From Acidobacteriota bacterium (GTDB taxonomy: Bacteria > Acidobacteriota > UBA6911): DNA of 64,000 bases. Made by a program: the position numbers and the translations under genes. The stretch's first letter is position 1. Each line of letters starts with the position of its first letter. The stretch spans positions 1-64,000 of the forward strand of contig JAISUT010000010.1 in NCBI GenBank assembly GCA_031271905.1, read 5' to 3'. Shown one piece after another: positions 27,518 through 36,059 of the stretch. The notes under the pieces are model-generated. The model did not search any database. It saw nothing but the letters and a program-made list of their open reading frames with translations, and was not told the DNA's origin.

Positions 27518-28093
27518 ATGGACGCAAGCGAGCAGGCCACCGGTAAAAACGTTTCCCTGCTGTCACAGGTCTTCCACGACAGCGGCGAGAAAATTCAGAA
27601 CTGCTTCCAGTGCCAGAAATGCGCGGCGGGATGCCCCCTCAACTTCGCCATGGACATCCTCCCCAACCAGGTCTTCCGGCACATCCAGTACGGGCACCGC
27701 GACAAGGTCCTGAACTCGAAGGCCATCTGGCTCTGCGCCTCGTGCCACACCTGCAGCACGCGCTGTCCCAACAGCATCGACATCGCCAAGGTCATGGACA
27801 CCCTGCGCGCCATCGCCCACCGCGAGCACGCCGCGAGCGGCGACAAGAGCATCTCCATGTTCCACAAGTTCTTCCTCGTCCTGACCAAGTACACGGGCCG
27901 GACCTGGGAGCCGGGCTTCGCGCTGTACGAGCTCCAGAGCGGCGGCTTGGGCGGGTTCATGGCCTGGGGCATGAAGGCGTTCCTGAAAGGGCGGCTGGGG
28001 CTTAAATTCGGCCTGATCCCCATGCCCGGCTTCAAGGGCGACAAGAAGTTCCGCGATCTTTTCACCGAGGTTAACAAAGGAGGCGCCCGATGA
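27518..28093 (+). CDS. hdrC: Heterodisulfide reductase subunit C-like Fe-S protein
   Basis: 191 residues. Two 4Fe-4S motifs of the C-x2-C-x2-C-x3-CP type are visible: CFQCQKCAAGCP (about residues 29-40) and CASCHTCSTRCP (about 70-81). The protein is soluble; the C-terminal half is helical, without clear membrane helices. HdrC relays electrons between HdrA and HdrB. Its stop overlaps hdrB as ATGA (28090-28093). It is the first gene of the hdrCBA-mvhD-metVF block, so its electrons probably serve methylene-tetrahydrofolate reduction and not methanogenic heterodisulfide. Confidence 0.9.
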   Translation: MDASEQATGKNVSLLSQVFHDSGEKIQNCFQCQKCAAGCPLNFAMDILPNQVFRHIQYGHRDKVLNSKAIWLCASCHTCSTRCPNSIDIAKVMDTLRAIAHREHAASGDKSISMFHKFFLVLTKYTGRTWEPGFALYELQSGGLGGFMAWGMKAFLKGRLGLKFGLIPMPGFKGDKKFRDLFTEVNKGGAR

Positions 28094-28941
28094 AGGATTT
28101 CTCTTATTTCCCCGGGTGCTCGCTGCACGGCACCTCCAGGGAGTTCGACGAGTCGGTGCGCGGCGTCCTGGGCGCGCTCGGCGTGAACCTGCACGAGCTG
28201 GAGGACTGGACCTGTTGCGGCGCCACCTCGGCCCACGCCCTTGACGAGAAGCTGGCGGTCGAGATGCCGGCGCGCAACCTGGCCATCGCCGAGAAGGCGG
28301 GGCGCGACCTGCTCGTCCCCTGCGCGAGCTGCTACAGCCGCTTCAAGGGGGCGGAATACGCCGTCAAAGAGCACGGCGAGAAGGTCAGCTTCCCCTACAA
28401 GGGCGAGGTCGCCATCAAGTTCGTCACCGACTACCTGTGCGACAAGCCGGTCGTCGCCGAGGTCAAGAAGCAGATAAAGAAAAAGCTCACGGGGCTGAAG
28501 GCGGTCTGCTACTACGGCTGCCTGCCGGTGCGCCCCCCGAAGCTGACCGGCATCAAGGACTACGAAAACCCGATGCACATGGACAACCTCCTGAAGGCGC
28601 TCGGGGCCGAGCCGCTGCAATGGTCGTACAAGACCGACTGTTGCGGCGCGAGCCTGATGTTCACGCGCCTGGACGTGTTCAAGAAGCTGATCGGGAAGAT
28701 ACTCATGAAGGCGAAGGAGACCGGCGCGGACTGCATGGTCGCCTGTTGCTCCATGTGCCAGATGAACATGGACACGCGCCAGCAGGACGCGGAGAAAGAC
28801 CTGGGCAAGGCCATCGGGCTCCCCGTCCTCTATTACACCGAGTTGATGGGCATCGCGATGGGGCATCCCGACGTGGAGACGTGGCTGAAACGGCATTTCG
28901 TCGATCCGCGCCCGATGCTGCGCTCCAAAGGATTGTTGTAA
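28090..28941 (+). CDS. hdrB: Heterodisulfide reductase subunit B-like protein
   Basis: 283 residues. Two CCG domains are seen: CS near the N-terminus, then TCCG...CASC, and CYYGC...DCCGAS...CCSMC. In methanogen HdrB such cysteines hold two noncubane 4Fe-4S clusters that carry out the disulfide chemistry. Translationally coupled to hdrC. In acetogen-type complexes HdrB transfers electrons without a known CoM/CoB disulfide. The physiological thiol, if any, is unknown here. Confidence 0.92.
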   Translation: MKDFSYFPGCSLHGTSREFDESVRGVLGALGVNLHELEDWTCCGATSAHALDEKLAVEMPARNLAIAEKAGRDLLVPCASCYSRFKGAEYAVKEHGEKVSFPYKGEVAIKFVTDYLCDKPVVAEVKKQIKKKLTGLKAVCYYGCLPVRPPKLTGIKDYENPMHMDNLLKALGAEPLQWSYKTDCCGASLMFTRLDVFKKLIGKILMKAKETGADCMVACCSMCQMNMDTRQQDAEKDLGKAIGLPVLYYTELMGIAMGHPDVETWLKRHFVDPRPMLRSKGLL

Positions 28942-29019
28942 GGGCAAACACAAAACCGCAGGCGGCCGCGGGGGACGCGCCCCGCGCGCAAGGCTGAAGG
29001 TTTGATTGAGAGGTACGAG

Positions 29020-32000
29020 ATGGCGGACAAGACGGACAAGGTTGGCTCCGTAATGGTGGTGGGCGGCGGCATCGCCGGCATCCAGGCTTCGCTGGACCTG
29101 GCGGAATCCGGGTACTACGTCCACATGGTCGAATCCTCGCCCGCCATAGGCGGCGTGATGGCGCAGCTCGACAAGACGTTCCCCACGAACGACTGCTCCA
29201 TGTGCGTCATCTCCCCCAAGCTGGTCGAGGCGGGGAGCAACCTCAACATCAACATCATGACGGCGACCGACGTGGAGGGGATCTCGGGCGAGCCGGGCAA
29301 CTTCAAAGTCAAGGTGCGCAAGCGCGCCCGCTTCGTCGACATGGACAAGTGCACCGGCTGCGGCGACTGCGCCACGGTCTGCCCCATCGCGCGCCCGAAC
29401 GAGTTCAACGCCCTGCTCAACGAGCGCAAGGCGATCTACAAGAAATACCCGCAAGCCATCCCGAACGCCTTCGCCATCGAGAAGCGCGGCGAGGCCCCCT
29501 GTCGCAACGCCTGCCCCATCGAGCAGCGCGCCATGGGCTACGTGGCGCTCATCCGCGAAGGGCGGTTCGCCGACGCCTACCGCACCATCAAGGAGGACAA
29601 CCCGTTCCCCTCGGTCTGCGGCCGCGTCTGCAACCACAAGTGCGAAGAGGCGTGTTCGCGCGGCGAGAAGGGGCATGAGGCGGTCAACATCATGCACCTG
29701 AAGCGCTTCGTCACCGACTGGGCGTTCGCCCACCCCGAAGACGTCGAGAAAGCCTATGCGGCGGGGGTGCAGAAGTCGCCCGACCAGAGCGGCCTGGGCA
29801 AGAAGGTCGCCATCGTCGGCGCCGGGCCCGCGGGCTTGACCGCCGCGAGCGACCTCGCCGCCAAGAACTTCGAGGTCACCGTGTTCGAGGCGCTGCCCGT
29901 CGCGGGCGGCATGATGCGCGTCGGCATCCCCGAATACCGCATGCCCTACGACCTGGTGCAGCGCGAAGTGGACGAGGTGGTCAAAAAAGGCGTCCAGCTC
30001 AAGCTCGGCAGCAAAGTGGACGACGCCGCGGCCCTGCTGGGCGAGTACCAGGCGGTCTTCGTCGCCACCGGCGCGCACGCGGGCGTCAAGCTGCCCATCC
30101 CCGGCAACGACCTCAAGAACGTCTACCTCGCCACCGACTTCCTGCGCGAAGTCAGCCTCGCCGAAAACGCCAAGCCCGATTTCATCGGCGGCAAGCGCGT
30201 CTTGGTGCTGGGCGGCGGCAACGTCGCCATCGACGCCGCCATGTCCTCGGTGCGCATGGGCGCGGCGTGGGTCGGCATGTCCTGCCTCGAAAGCGAGGAC
30301 AAGATGCCGGCGCACGACTGGGAGGTCCGCGACGCGCGCGACGAGGGGATCGAAGTGCTGGCGGGGCGCACCTTCAAGGAGATCACCGCCAATGACGGCG
30401 GCGTCGCCGGGGTCAAGACCGTGAACGTCGATTTCCGCGGCTTCAAGGACGGCCGCCCCGACTTCGACGAGATCGCCGGGAGCGAGGCCGAGGTCAAGTG
30501 CGACATCGTGATCTTCGCCGTCGGCCAGAAGCCGGAGCTCGACGCGCTGGCGGGCAAGGTCGAGACCGTGAACAACCGCACCGTCAAGGTGGACGCCGTC
30601 TCGCTGGCGACCAGCGTCCCCGGCGTCTTCTCGGGCGGCGACGCGGTGACCGGCACGACCTTCGTGGTCAACGCCATCGAGGCGGGCCACAAGGCCGCCA
30701 AGGCCATCGTGGAATACTTGAAGGACGGCGGCGACAAGGCTTGGCCCCCCGCGGTCGAGGTCGCGGAGCGCCTGCCCGAGGCCACGCTCGACGCCGCGCA
30801 GAAAGAGCCGATGCTGGAAGAGGGCTTGCCCGCCGCCGCCGAGCGGCCCGAACCCTCGAAGCGCCCCGCCGCCGAGCGCAAGCGCGATTTCGCCGAGGTG
30901 GAGTTCGCGCTGACGGAGGAGCAGGCGGTCGAGGCCGCCAAGCGCTGCCTGGAATGCGGCATCTGCTCCGAGTGCTTGCAGTGCGTCTTCGCCTGCCGCG
31001 CCGGGGCGGTCAAGCACGAAGACCGCGACGAGGTGACGGACCTCGACGTGGGCGCGGTCATCCTCACCCCCGGATTCAAGACGGTGGAGGGGAACGTCAG
31101 GCCGGAGTTCGGCTACGGGCAGTACCCGAACGTCGTCACGAGCTTGGAGTTCGAGCGCATCCTGAGCGCCAGCGGGCCGTTCGCCGGCACGGTGCAGCGC
31201 ATCTCCGACGGGCGGCACCCCCGGAAGATCGCCTTCATCCAGTGCGTCGGCAGCCGCGACATCTCCTGCGGCAACGAATACTGCTCCTCGGTCTGCTGCA
31301 TGTACGCCACCAAGGAGGCGGTCATCGCGCGCGAGCACGACAACAACATCGAGCCGACCATCTTCTACATGGACATCCGCGCCCACGGCAAGACCTTCGA
31401 GACCTACTACGAGCGCGCCAAGAACGTGTCGGGCGTGCGCTACGTCAAGTGCATGGTTTCGCGCGTGCGCGAGGACTTCGCCACCAAGAACCTGCTCATC
31501 ACCTACATCGACGAGACGGGCAAGGTGGTCGAGGAGGAGTTCGACATGGTGGTGCTCTCGGTCGGGCTCAAGCCGGCGGAGAACACCGTGGCGATGGCCA
31601 AGCGCCTGGGCGTGGAGGTCGATAAATACGGCTTCGCCGCGACCGCCTCGTTTACGCCGCACACGACGTCCAAGGACGGCGTCTACGTCTGCGGCGCGTA
31701 CCAGGGGCCGAAGGACATCCCGGAGACCGTGGCGCAGGCCAGCGGCGCGGTCGCCGACGCCATGACGCCGCTGGCGACGGCGCGCGGCACGATGATCCGC
31801 AAGAAGGAGTACCCGCCCGAGATCGACGTGAAGGACCTGGAGACGCGCATCGGCGTCTTCGTCTGCAACTGCGGCATCAACATCGGCGGCATCGTCAACG
31901 TCCCGGCGGTGCGCGACTACGCGCGCCAGTTGCCGAACGTCGTGCATGTCGAGGACAACCTCTTCACCTGCTCGCAGGACACGCAGGCGAAGATCAAGAA

Positions 32001-33537
32001 CGCCATCAAGGAGCACAACCTGAACCGCGTGATCGTGGCGTCCTGCTCGCCGCGCACCCACGAGCCGATGTTCCGCGAGACCATCCGGCAGGCGGGGCTG
32101 AACAAGTACCTGTTCGAGATGGCGAACATCCGCGACCAATGCTCCTGGGTCCACATGAAGCAGAAGGACGACGCGACCGACAAGGCCAAGGACCTGGTGC
32201 GCATGGCGGTCGCCAACGCGCAGCTCATCCGCCCCTTGGACGAGGTCGGGCTGCCGGTCGTGCAGAAGGCGGTCGTGGTGGGCGGCGGCATCGCGGGGAT
32301 GACCTCCGCGTTGAAGATCGCCGACCAAGGCTACGAAGTCTACCTGCTGGAGAAGGCCGACAAGCTGGGCGGCAACCTCTGGAACCTGCATTCCACGCTG
32401 GACGGGCAGGATCCGCGCGCGCTCTTGGAGCAGACCATCGAGCGGGTGAAGAACCACCCGATGATCCACCTGATGATGCAGACCGTCCTGGTCGAGTCGG
32501 GCGGCTCGAAGGGGAACTTCCACACCAAGGTCAAGGGCCCGTCGGGCGAGATCGAGAACATCGACCACGGCGTCGCCGTGATCGCCACCGGCATCCACGA
32601 GTACAAGCCGACCGAGTACCTGTACGGGCAGGACGAGCGCATCCTGACCCAGCTCGACCTGGAGAAGAAGATCGTCCAGGCGCCGGAGGAGGTGGCCAAG
32701 GCCAAGAACGTCGTGATGATCCAGTGCGTCGGCTCCCGCAACGAGGAGCGCCCCAACTGCAGCCGCATCTGCTGCGCGATGGCGGTGAAGAACGCGCTGA
32801 AGATCAAGGCGCTGAACCCCGACGCCAACGTCACGGTGCTGTACCGCGACGTGCGCACCTACGGGCTGATGGAGCCTTATTACGCCAAGGCGCGCGAGCA
32901 GGGGGTGCTGTTCGCCCGCTTCGTGCCGGAAGAAGCGCCGGAGGTCAAGAAAGACGGCTCGTCGCTGGCGGTCACCTACCTCGACCGCACCATCCGCGAG
33001 CAGATGACGGTCAAGCCCGACCTGGTCGTCCTCTCGGCGGCGACCCTGCCGCTCCCCAACGAGGACGTGGCGACGGCGTTGAAGATCCCGCGCATCGCGG
33101 AGTGCTTCTTCTTGGAGGCGCACATGAAGCTGCGCCCGGTCGATTTCGCCTCCGACGGCCTGTACCTGGCCGGCGGCGCGCACGGGCCCAAGCTCATCAC
33201 CGAGTCCATAACCCAGGCCAGCGCGGCGGCGGCGCGCGCCTGCACCATCCTCTCGAAGGAGAAGATGATGGTCGGCGGCGTGGTCGCCGTGGTCGATGGC
33301 GAGCGGTGCGCCGCCTGCCTGACCTGCGTCCGGGTCTGCCCCTACGACGTGCCGGTCATCAACGAGAAGGGGGAGGCGGTCATCGACCCGGCCAAGTGCA
33401 AAGGTTGCGGCAGCTGCTCGGCGGAATGCCCGGCGCGCGCCATCGACCTGATGCACTTCCGCGACACGCAGCTCTGGTCCAAGGCGCGGGCGATGGTGAC
33501 CGAGACTGTGGTCGCGGAGGCTGCGGCCACGGCGTAG
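29020..33537 (+). CDS. hdrA: Giant HdrA-like flavin/Fe-S protein with an internal NAD(P)H-oxidoreductase module
   Basis: 1505 residues from the ATG at 29020 (GAGAGG upstream); an earlier in-frame TTG has no site. Order of parts: HdrA-like FAD fold (GGGIAGIQAS, about 11); 4Fe-4S motif CTGCGDCATVCP (about 110); GltD/NfnB-type module with CRNACPIEQ (about 161), VAIVGAGPAGL (about 263) and VLVLGGGNVAID (about 392); Cys-rich link CLECGICSECLQC (about 642) and a further HdrA half; a second complete HdrA from IGVFVCNCGINIGG (about 943) with FAD site GGGIAGM (about 1086) and two ferredoxin motifs (about 1429 and 1460). HdrA bifurcates electrons through FAD. The inserted module suggests direct NAD(P)H input. 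It is one unbroken frame. Confidence 0.9.
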   Translation: MADKTDKVGSVMVVGGGIAGIQASLDLAESGYYVHMVESSPAIGGVMAQLDKTFPTNDCSMCVISPKLVEAGSNLNINIMTATDVEGISGEPGNFKVKVRKRARFVDMDKCTGCGDCATVCPIARPNEFNALLNERKAIYKKYPQAIPNAFAIEKRGEAPCRNACPIEQRAMGYVALIREGRFADAYRTIKEDNPFPSVCGRVCNHKCEEACSRGEKGHEAVNIMHLKRFVTDWAFAHPEDVEKAYAAGVQKSPDQSGLGKKVAIVGAGPAGLTAASDLAAKNFEVTVFEALPVAGGMMRVGIPEYRMPYDLVQREVDEVVKKGVQLKLGSKVDDAAALLGEYQAVFVATGAHAGVKLPIPGNDLKNVYLATDFLREVSLAENAKPDFIGGKRVLVLGGGNVAIDAAMSSVRMGAAWVGMSCLESEDKMPAHDWEVRDARDEGIEVLAGRTFKEITANDGGVAGVKTVNVDFRGFKDGRPDFDEIAGSEAEVKCDIVIFAVGQKPELDALAGKVETVNNRTVKVDAVSLATSVPGVFSGGDAVTGTTFVVNAIEAGHKAAKAIVEYLKDGGDKAWPPAVEVAERLPEATLDAAQKEPMLEEGLPAAAERPEPSKRPAAERKRDFAEVEFALTEEQAVEAAKRCLECGICSECLQCVFACRAGAVKHEDRDEVTDLDVGAVILTPGFKTVEGNVRPEFGYGQYPNVVTSLEFERILSASGPFAGTVQRISDGRHPRKIAFIQCVGSRDISCGNEYCSSVCCMYATKEAVIAREHDNNIEPTIFYMDIRAHGKTFETYYERAKNVSGVRYVKCMVSRVREDFATKNLLITYIDETGKVVEEEFDMVVLSVGLKPAENTVAMAKRLGVEVDKYGFAATASFTPHTTSKDGVYVCGAYQGPKDIPETVAQASGAVADAMTPLATARGTMIRKKEYPPEIDVKDLETRIGVFVCNCGINIGGIVNVPAVRDYARQLPNVVHVEDNLFTCSQDTQAKIKNAIKEHNLNRVIVASCSPRTHEPMFRETIRQAGLNKYLFEMANIRDQCSWVHMKQKDDATDKAKDLVRMAVANAQLIRPLDEVGLPVVQKAVVVGGGIAGMTSALKIADQGYEVYLLEKADKLGGNLWNLHSTLDGQDPRALLEQTIERVKNHPMIHLMMQTVLVESGGSKGNFHTKVKGPSGEIENIDHGVAVIATGIHEYKPTEYLYGQDERILTQLDLEKKIVQAPEEVAKAKNVVMIQCVGSRNEERPNCSRICCAMAVKNALKIKALNPDANVTVLYRDVRTYGLMEPYYAKAREQGVLFARFVPEEAPEVKKDGSSLAVTYLDRTIREQMTVKPDLVVLSAATLPLPNEDVATALKIPRIAECFFLEAHMKLRPVDFASDGLYLAGGAHGPKLITESITQASAAAARACTILSKEKMMVGGVVAVVDGERCAACLTCVRVCPYDVPVINEKGEAVIDPAKCKGCGSCSAECPARAIDLMHFRDTQLWSKARAMVTETVVAEAAATA

Positions 33538-33593
33538 GGCGGCGGGTTTTTCGCGGGGATCCGCGAAGTTGCAGATTTGCTGTAGATTCAAAG

Positions 33594-33656
33594 GGGCCTC
33601 TAAAAAGCTCGCAGACAAGGCGCTGGCGCCGCTATCCGGGTTTTTTAGAGGTTCCC
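33594..33656 (+). repeat. MITE-like element family M1, copy C (short form, 63 bp)
   Basis: Ends are GGGCCTCTAAAAAGC and TTTTTTAGAGGTTCCC. TCAA occurs on both sides (33588-33591 and 33657-33660; two extra bases on the left), consistent with a 4-bp target duplication. It lies between hdrA and mvhD, and the right-hand TCAA runs straight into the AAGGAGG ribosome site of mvhD. A small separate hairpin (TTCGCGG-GGAT-CCGCGAA) lies just after the hdrA stop. Confidence 0.8.
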
Positions 33657-33670
33657 TCAAGGAGGTTGTG

Positions 33671-34123
33671 ATGGATGCTGGAAGATTCGAGCCGGAAATC
33701 GTGGCGTTCTGCTGCGAGCATTGAGCGTACAGCGCAGCGGACCTGGCAGGTTCGATGAGGCTCAGCTATCCGACGAACATCAAGGTCGTCAAAGTCCCCT
33801 GCACGGGCAGGGTCGATGTGCTCACCATGCTCAAGGCGTTCGAGGCGGGCGCGGACGGCATCTACGTCGCCGGTTGCCTCGAAGGGGAGTGCCACTTCCT
33901 GAAGGGCAACTTGCGCGCCAGGAAACGGGTGAACTACCTCAAGACGCTGCTTGCGGAATTGGGCATCGAGCCCGAGCGCGCGGCGATCTACAATTTGAGT
34001 TCGGCGCAGGGGCAGCGGTTCGCCCAGATCGCCGAGGAGATGACCGGCATCGTGCGCGCCCTCGGCCCCAGCCCGATCCGGAAGCACAATGCGGAGGAAA
34101 CCCCCGCCGGGGCGCAGGCATAG
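33671..34123 (+). CDS. mvhD: MvhD-like electron-transfer subunit, selenoprotein (in-frame UGA = selenocysteine)
   Basis: 150 residues if UGA at 33722-33724 is read through; a conventional start at 33755 would lose the essential N-terminus. The ATG at 33671 has AAGGAGG 5 bases upstream. The reading frame gives EIVAFCCEH-U-AYSAADLAG, where known MvhD proteins have FCCNWCSYGGADLAG, so U replaces a 2Fe-2S ligand cysteine. Later ligands follow (VPCTGRVD, AGCLEGECHF). MvhD links HdrA to its electron partner. Sec-containing homologues (VhuD) are known in methanogens. The SECIS-like fold after the UGA supports decoding. The selA/B/C/D genes are not in the window. Confidence 0.88.
33722..33764 (+). 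promoter_or_regulatory. SECIS-like hairpin for UGA-selenocysteine decoding
   Basis: The UGA is part of a basal stem (UGAGC at 33722-33726 with GCUCA at 33760-33764). An apical stem of seven pairs (CGGACCU/AGGUUCG, 33738-33744 with 33748-33754, one G-U) is capped by a GGC loop about 20 bases after the UGA. Placement and a G-containing small loop fit bacterial SECIS elements. The bulged U of E. coli fdhF is not evident. Confidence 0.65.
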
Positions 34124-34244
34124 CGGACGACCGCAGGGACATGGCGCGCCGCGCCGCTCTCGCGCGAATCAGAATACCCAGCCCCGCAAAAGGGCTGAAT
34201 GTGAACAAGAGCTGGCGCTTTCGCCGCCAGCCGGGAGGTCGGTA

Positions 34245-34919
34245 ATGATAGTGGGGAACAGGAAGTCGCTGGAAGAGATCCTGGAACTGGTCAAGCCCTA
34301 TAAGAAGATTCTGCTTCTGGGCTGCCGGGAGTGCATCACCGTCTGCGCGGCGGGGGGCGAGCGGGAGGTCGGCGTGCTGGCGAGCGAGTTGAAGATCGCC
34401 CGCAAGAAGGACGGCGAAGAGATCGAGATCAAGGAGTTCACGCTCGAACGCCAGTGCGACGTGGAGTACATCGAGCAGATCAAGCCGTTCATCGACGAGT
34501 ACGAGGCTGTGGTTTCGATGGCCTGCGGCGCGGGCATCAACTACACGGCCGACTGCTTCCCCAAGAACATCGTCCTGCCCGCCATCAACACCACCTTCCT
34601 CGGCGTGACGCTGGAGCAGGGGGTGTGGAGCGAGCGGTGCCAAGGGTGCGGCGAGTGCATCCTGCACCTGACCGGCGGCGTCTGTCCCGTGGCGCGTTGC
34701 GCCAAGAGCCTGTTCAACGGCCCGTGCGGCGGCTCCGCCAAAGGCGTCTGCGAGGTTGACAAAGACACCGACTGCGCGTGGCAGTTGATCGTCGATCGCC
34801 TGAAGGCGCAGGGGAAGCTCGAGAACTACGAGAAGATCATCGAGATCAAAGACTGGTCCACGTCCCGCGACGGCGGGCCTCGCCGCCGGATCCGGGAAGA
34901 CCTGAGAATCACGTCGTAG
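34245..34919 (+). CDS. metV: MetV, zinc/Fe-S partner subunit of methylene-tetrahydrofolate reductase
   Basis: 224 residues from the ATG at 34245 with GGGAGG 6 bases upstream. Cysteine-rich: LLGCRECITVCAAGG at the N-terminus, SMACGAG in the middle, then CQGCGECIL, GVCPVARCAK and the end motif GPCGGSAKGVC, the signature of the MTHFR C-terminal (MetV) family. In acetogens MetV bridges MetF to the Hdr-type electron module. Its place between mvhD and metF matches the Moorella-type MetFV-HdrABC-MvhD complex. Confidence 0.88.
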   Translation: MIVGNRKSLEEILELVKPYKKILLLGCRECITVCAAGGEREVGVLASELKIARKKDGEEIEIKEFTLERQCDVEYIEQIKPFIDEYEAVVSMACGAGINYTADCFPKNIVLPAINTTFLGVTLEQGVWSERCQGCGECILHLTGGVCPVARCAKSLFNGPCGGSAKGVCEVDKDTDCAWQLIVDRLKAQGKLENYEKIIEIKDWSTSRDGGPRRRIREDLRITS

Positions 34920-34945
34920 GAGGCGGTGCGCGGAAAGTCTTATAA

Positions 34946-35009
34946 GGGAGCCCCTAAAAACCTCGCAGACAAGGCGCTGGCACCGTTATCCGGGGTTTCC
35001 GAGGTTCCC
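34946..35009 (+). repeat. MITE-like element family M1, copy D (short form, 64 bp)
   Basis: Ends are GGGAGCCCCTAAAAACC and GGTTTCCGAGGTTCCC. It is flanked by a perfect ATAA direct repeat (34942-34945 and 35010-35013). It sits between metV and metF, 38 bases before the metF start codon, so the hairpin would be part of the polycistronic message. Confidence 0.85.
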
Positions 35010-35047
35010 ATAATCGCAATCAAATTGTTTCGGGGAGGAATTGGACG

Positions 35048-35974
35048 GTGAAGACGAAATCGAATATCGAGCGTCTCCTGGAAGCGGGAAACTTTGTAGT
35101 GACGTCGGAATGCGGGCCGCCGCGGGGATCCGACCCGGAGGTCATCCGCAAGAAGGGGGCTTTGCTCAAAGGGGTGGTCGATGCGGTGAACGTCACCGAC
35201 AACCAGACATCCATCGTGCGCATGAGCTCGCTCTCGGCGTGCGTCATCCTGAAAGAGCTGGGCATCGACCCGATCTGGCAGGTGGTGTGCCGCGACCGCA
35301 ACCGCATCGCGATCCAGAGCGACATCTTGGGGGCGGCGGCGCTGGGGATCAACAACATGCTCTGCCTGTCGGGCGACCACCAGAGTTTCGGCGACAACCC
35401 CAAGGCGAAGAACGTGTACGACATCGACTCGACGCAGCTCATCAGCGTGGTCAAGAAGCTGCGCGACGAGGGGAAGTTCCTGGGCGAGAAGGAAGAGGAA
35501 GTCAAGGGGCGTCCGAACCTGTTCATCGGCGCGGCGGAAAACCCGTTCGGCGACCCGTTCGAGATCCGCGCCATGCGGCTCGGCAAGAAGGTCAAGGCCG
35601 GGTGCGAGTTCATCCAGACCCAGGGCATCTACAACGTGGAGAAGTTCGCCCAGTGGATGAAAGAGGTTTGCGACCGGGGCTTGGACAAGCAGTGCGCCAT
35701 CTTGGCGGGGGTGATCCCGCTCAAGTCGGCGGGCATGGCGAGCTACATGAAAAAGTCCGTCCCCGGCATGGATGTCCCTGACGAGCTGATTGCCCGGCTC
35801 AAGGGGGTGCCCAAGGAGCAGCAAGGCGAGGAAGGCATCAAGATCGCGGTGGAGACCATCCAGAAGGTCAAGGAGATCCCCGGCGTGCGCGGGGTGCATG
35901 TCATGGCGATCGAGTGGGAAGAAAAGGTGGCGGAGATCGTGAAAGCCGCCGGCCTCTCCCCCCGCCCGGAGTAA
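35048..35974 (+). CDS. metF: 5,10-methylene-tetrahydrofolate reductase
   Basis: 308 residues from the GTG at 35048 with GGAGGA upstream. TIM-barrel FAD enzyme; the opening FVVTSECGPPRGSD holds the conserved catalytic Glu position, followed by NVTDNQTSIVRMSS, CLSGDHQSFGDNP and FIQTQGIYNVEKF. It reduces methylene- to methyl-tetrahydrofolate for the Wood-Ljungdahl methyl branch or for methionine. The clustered Hdr/MvhD/MetV genes suggest electron delivery from that complex and not simple NADH oxidation. Last gene of the block. Confidence 0.93.
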   Translation: MKTKSNIERLLEAGNFVVTSECGPPRGSDPEVIRKKGALLKGVVDAVNVTDNQTSIVRMSSLSACVILKELGIDPIWQVVCRDRNRIAIQSDILGAAALGINNMLCLSGDHQSFGDNPKAKNVYDIDSTQLISVVKKLRDEGKFLGEKEEEVKGRPNLFIGAAENPFGDPFEIRAMRLGKKVKAGCEFIQTQGIYNVEKFAQWMKEVCDRGLDKQCAILAGVIPLKSAGMASYMKKSVPGMDVPDELIARLKGVPKEQQGEEGIKIAVETIQKVKEIPGVRGVHVMAIEWEEKVAEIVKAAGLSPRPE

Positions 35975-36059
35975 ACGGCTGCCGCATTGAAGCGTCCGTG
36001 GAGCGCGGCGGCTTGCCGCCGCCTTGACGCGACGCCTCGCGGTGCGTGCGCCGCATCGA

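Noticed and set aside
27595-33660. 2021-residue reading frame antisense to the hdr genes
   Set aside because: It mirrors the codon pattern of hdrB/hdrA on the other strand, has shadow composition (Val/Asp/His/Arg rich) and no motif. Very long antisense frames are expected at this GC content.
33755-34123. MvhD started at the ATG after the UGA
   Set aside because: It would lose the essential FCC-x2-U motif, has no ribosome site, and ignores the AAGGAGG-ATG at 33671 in the same frame.
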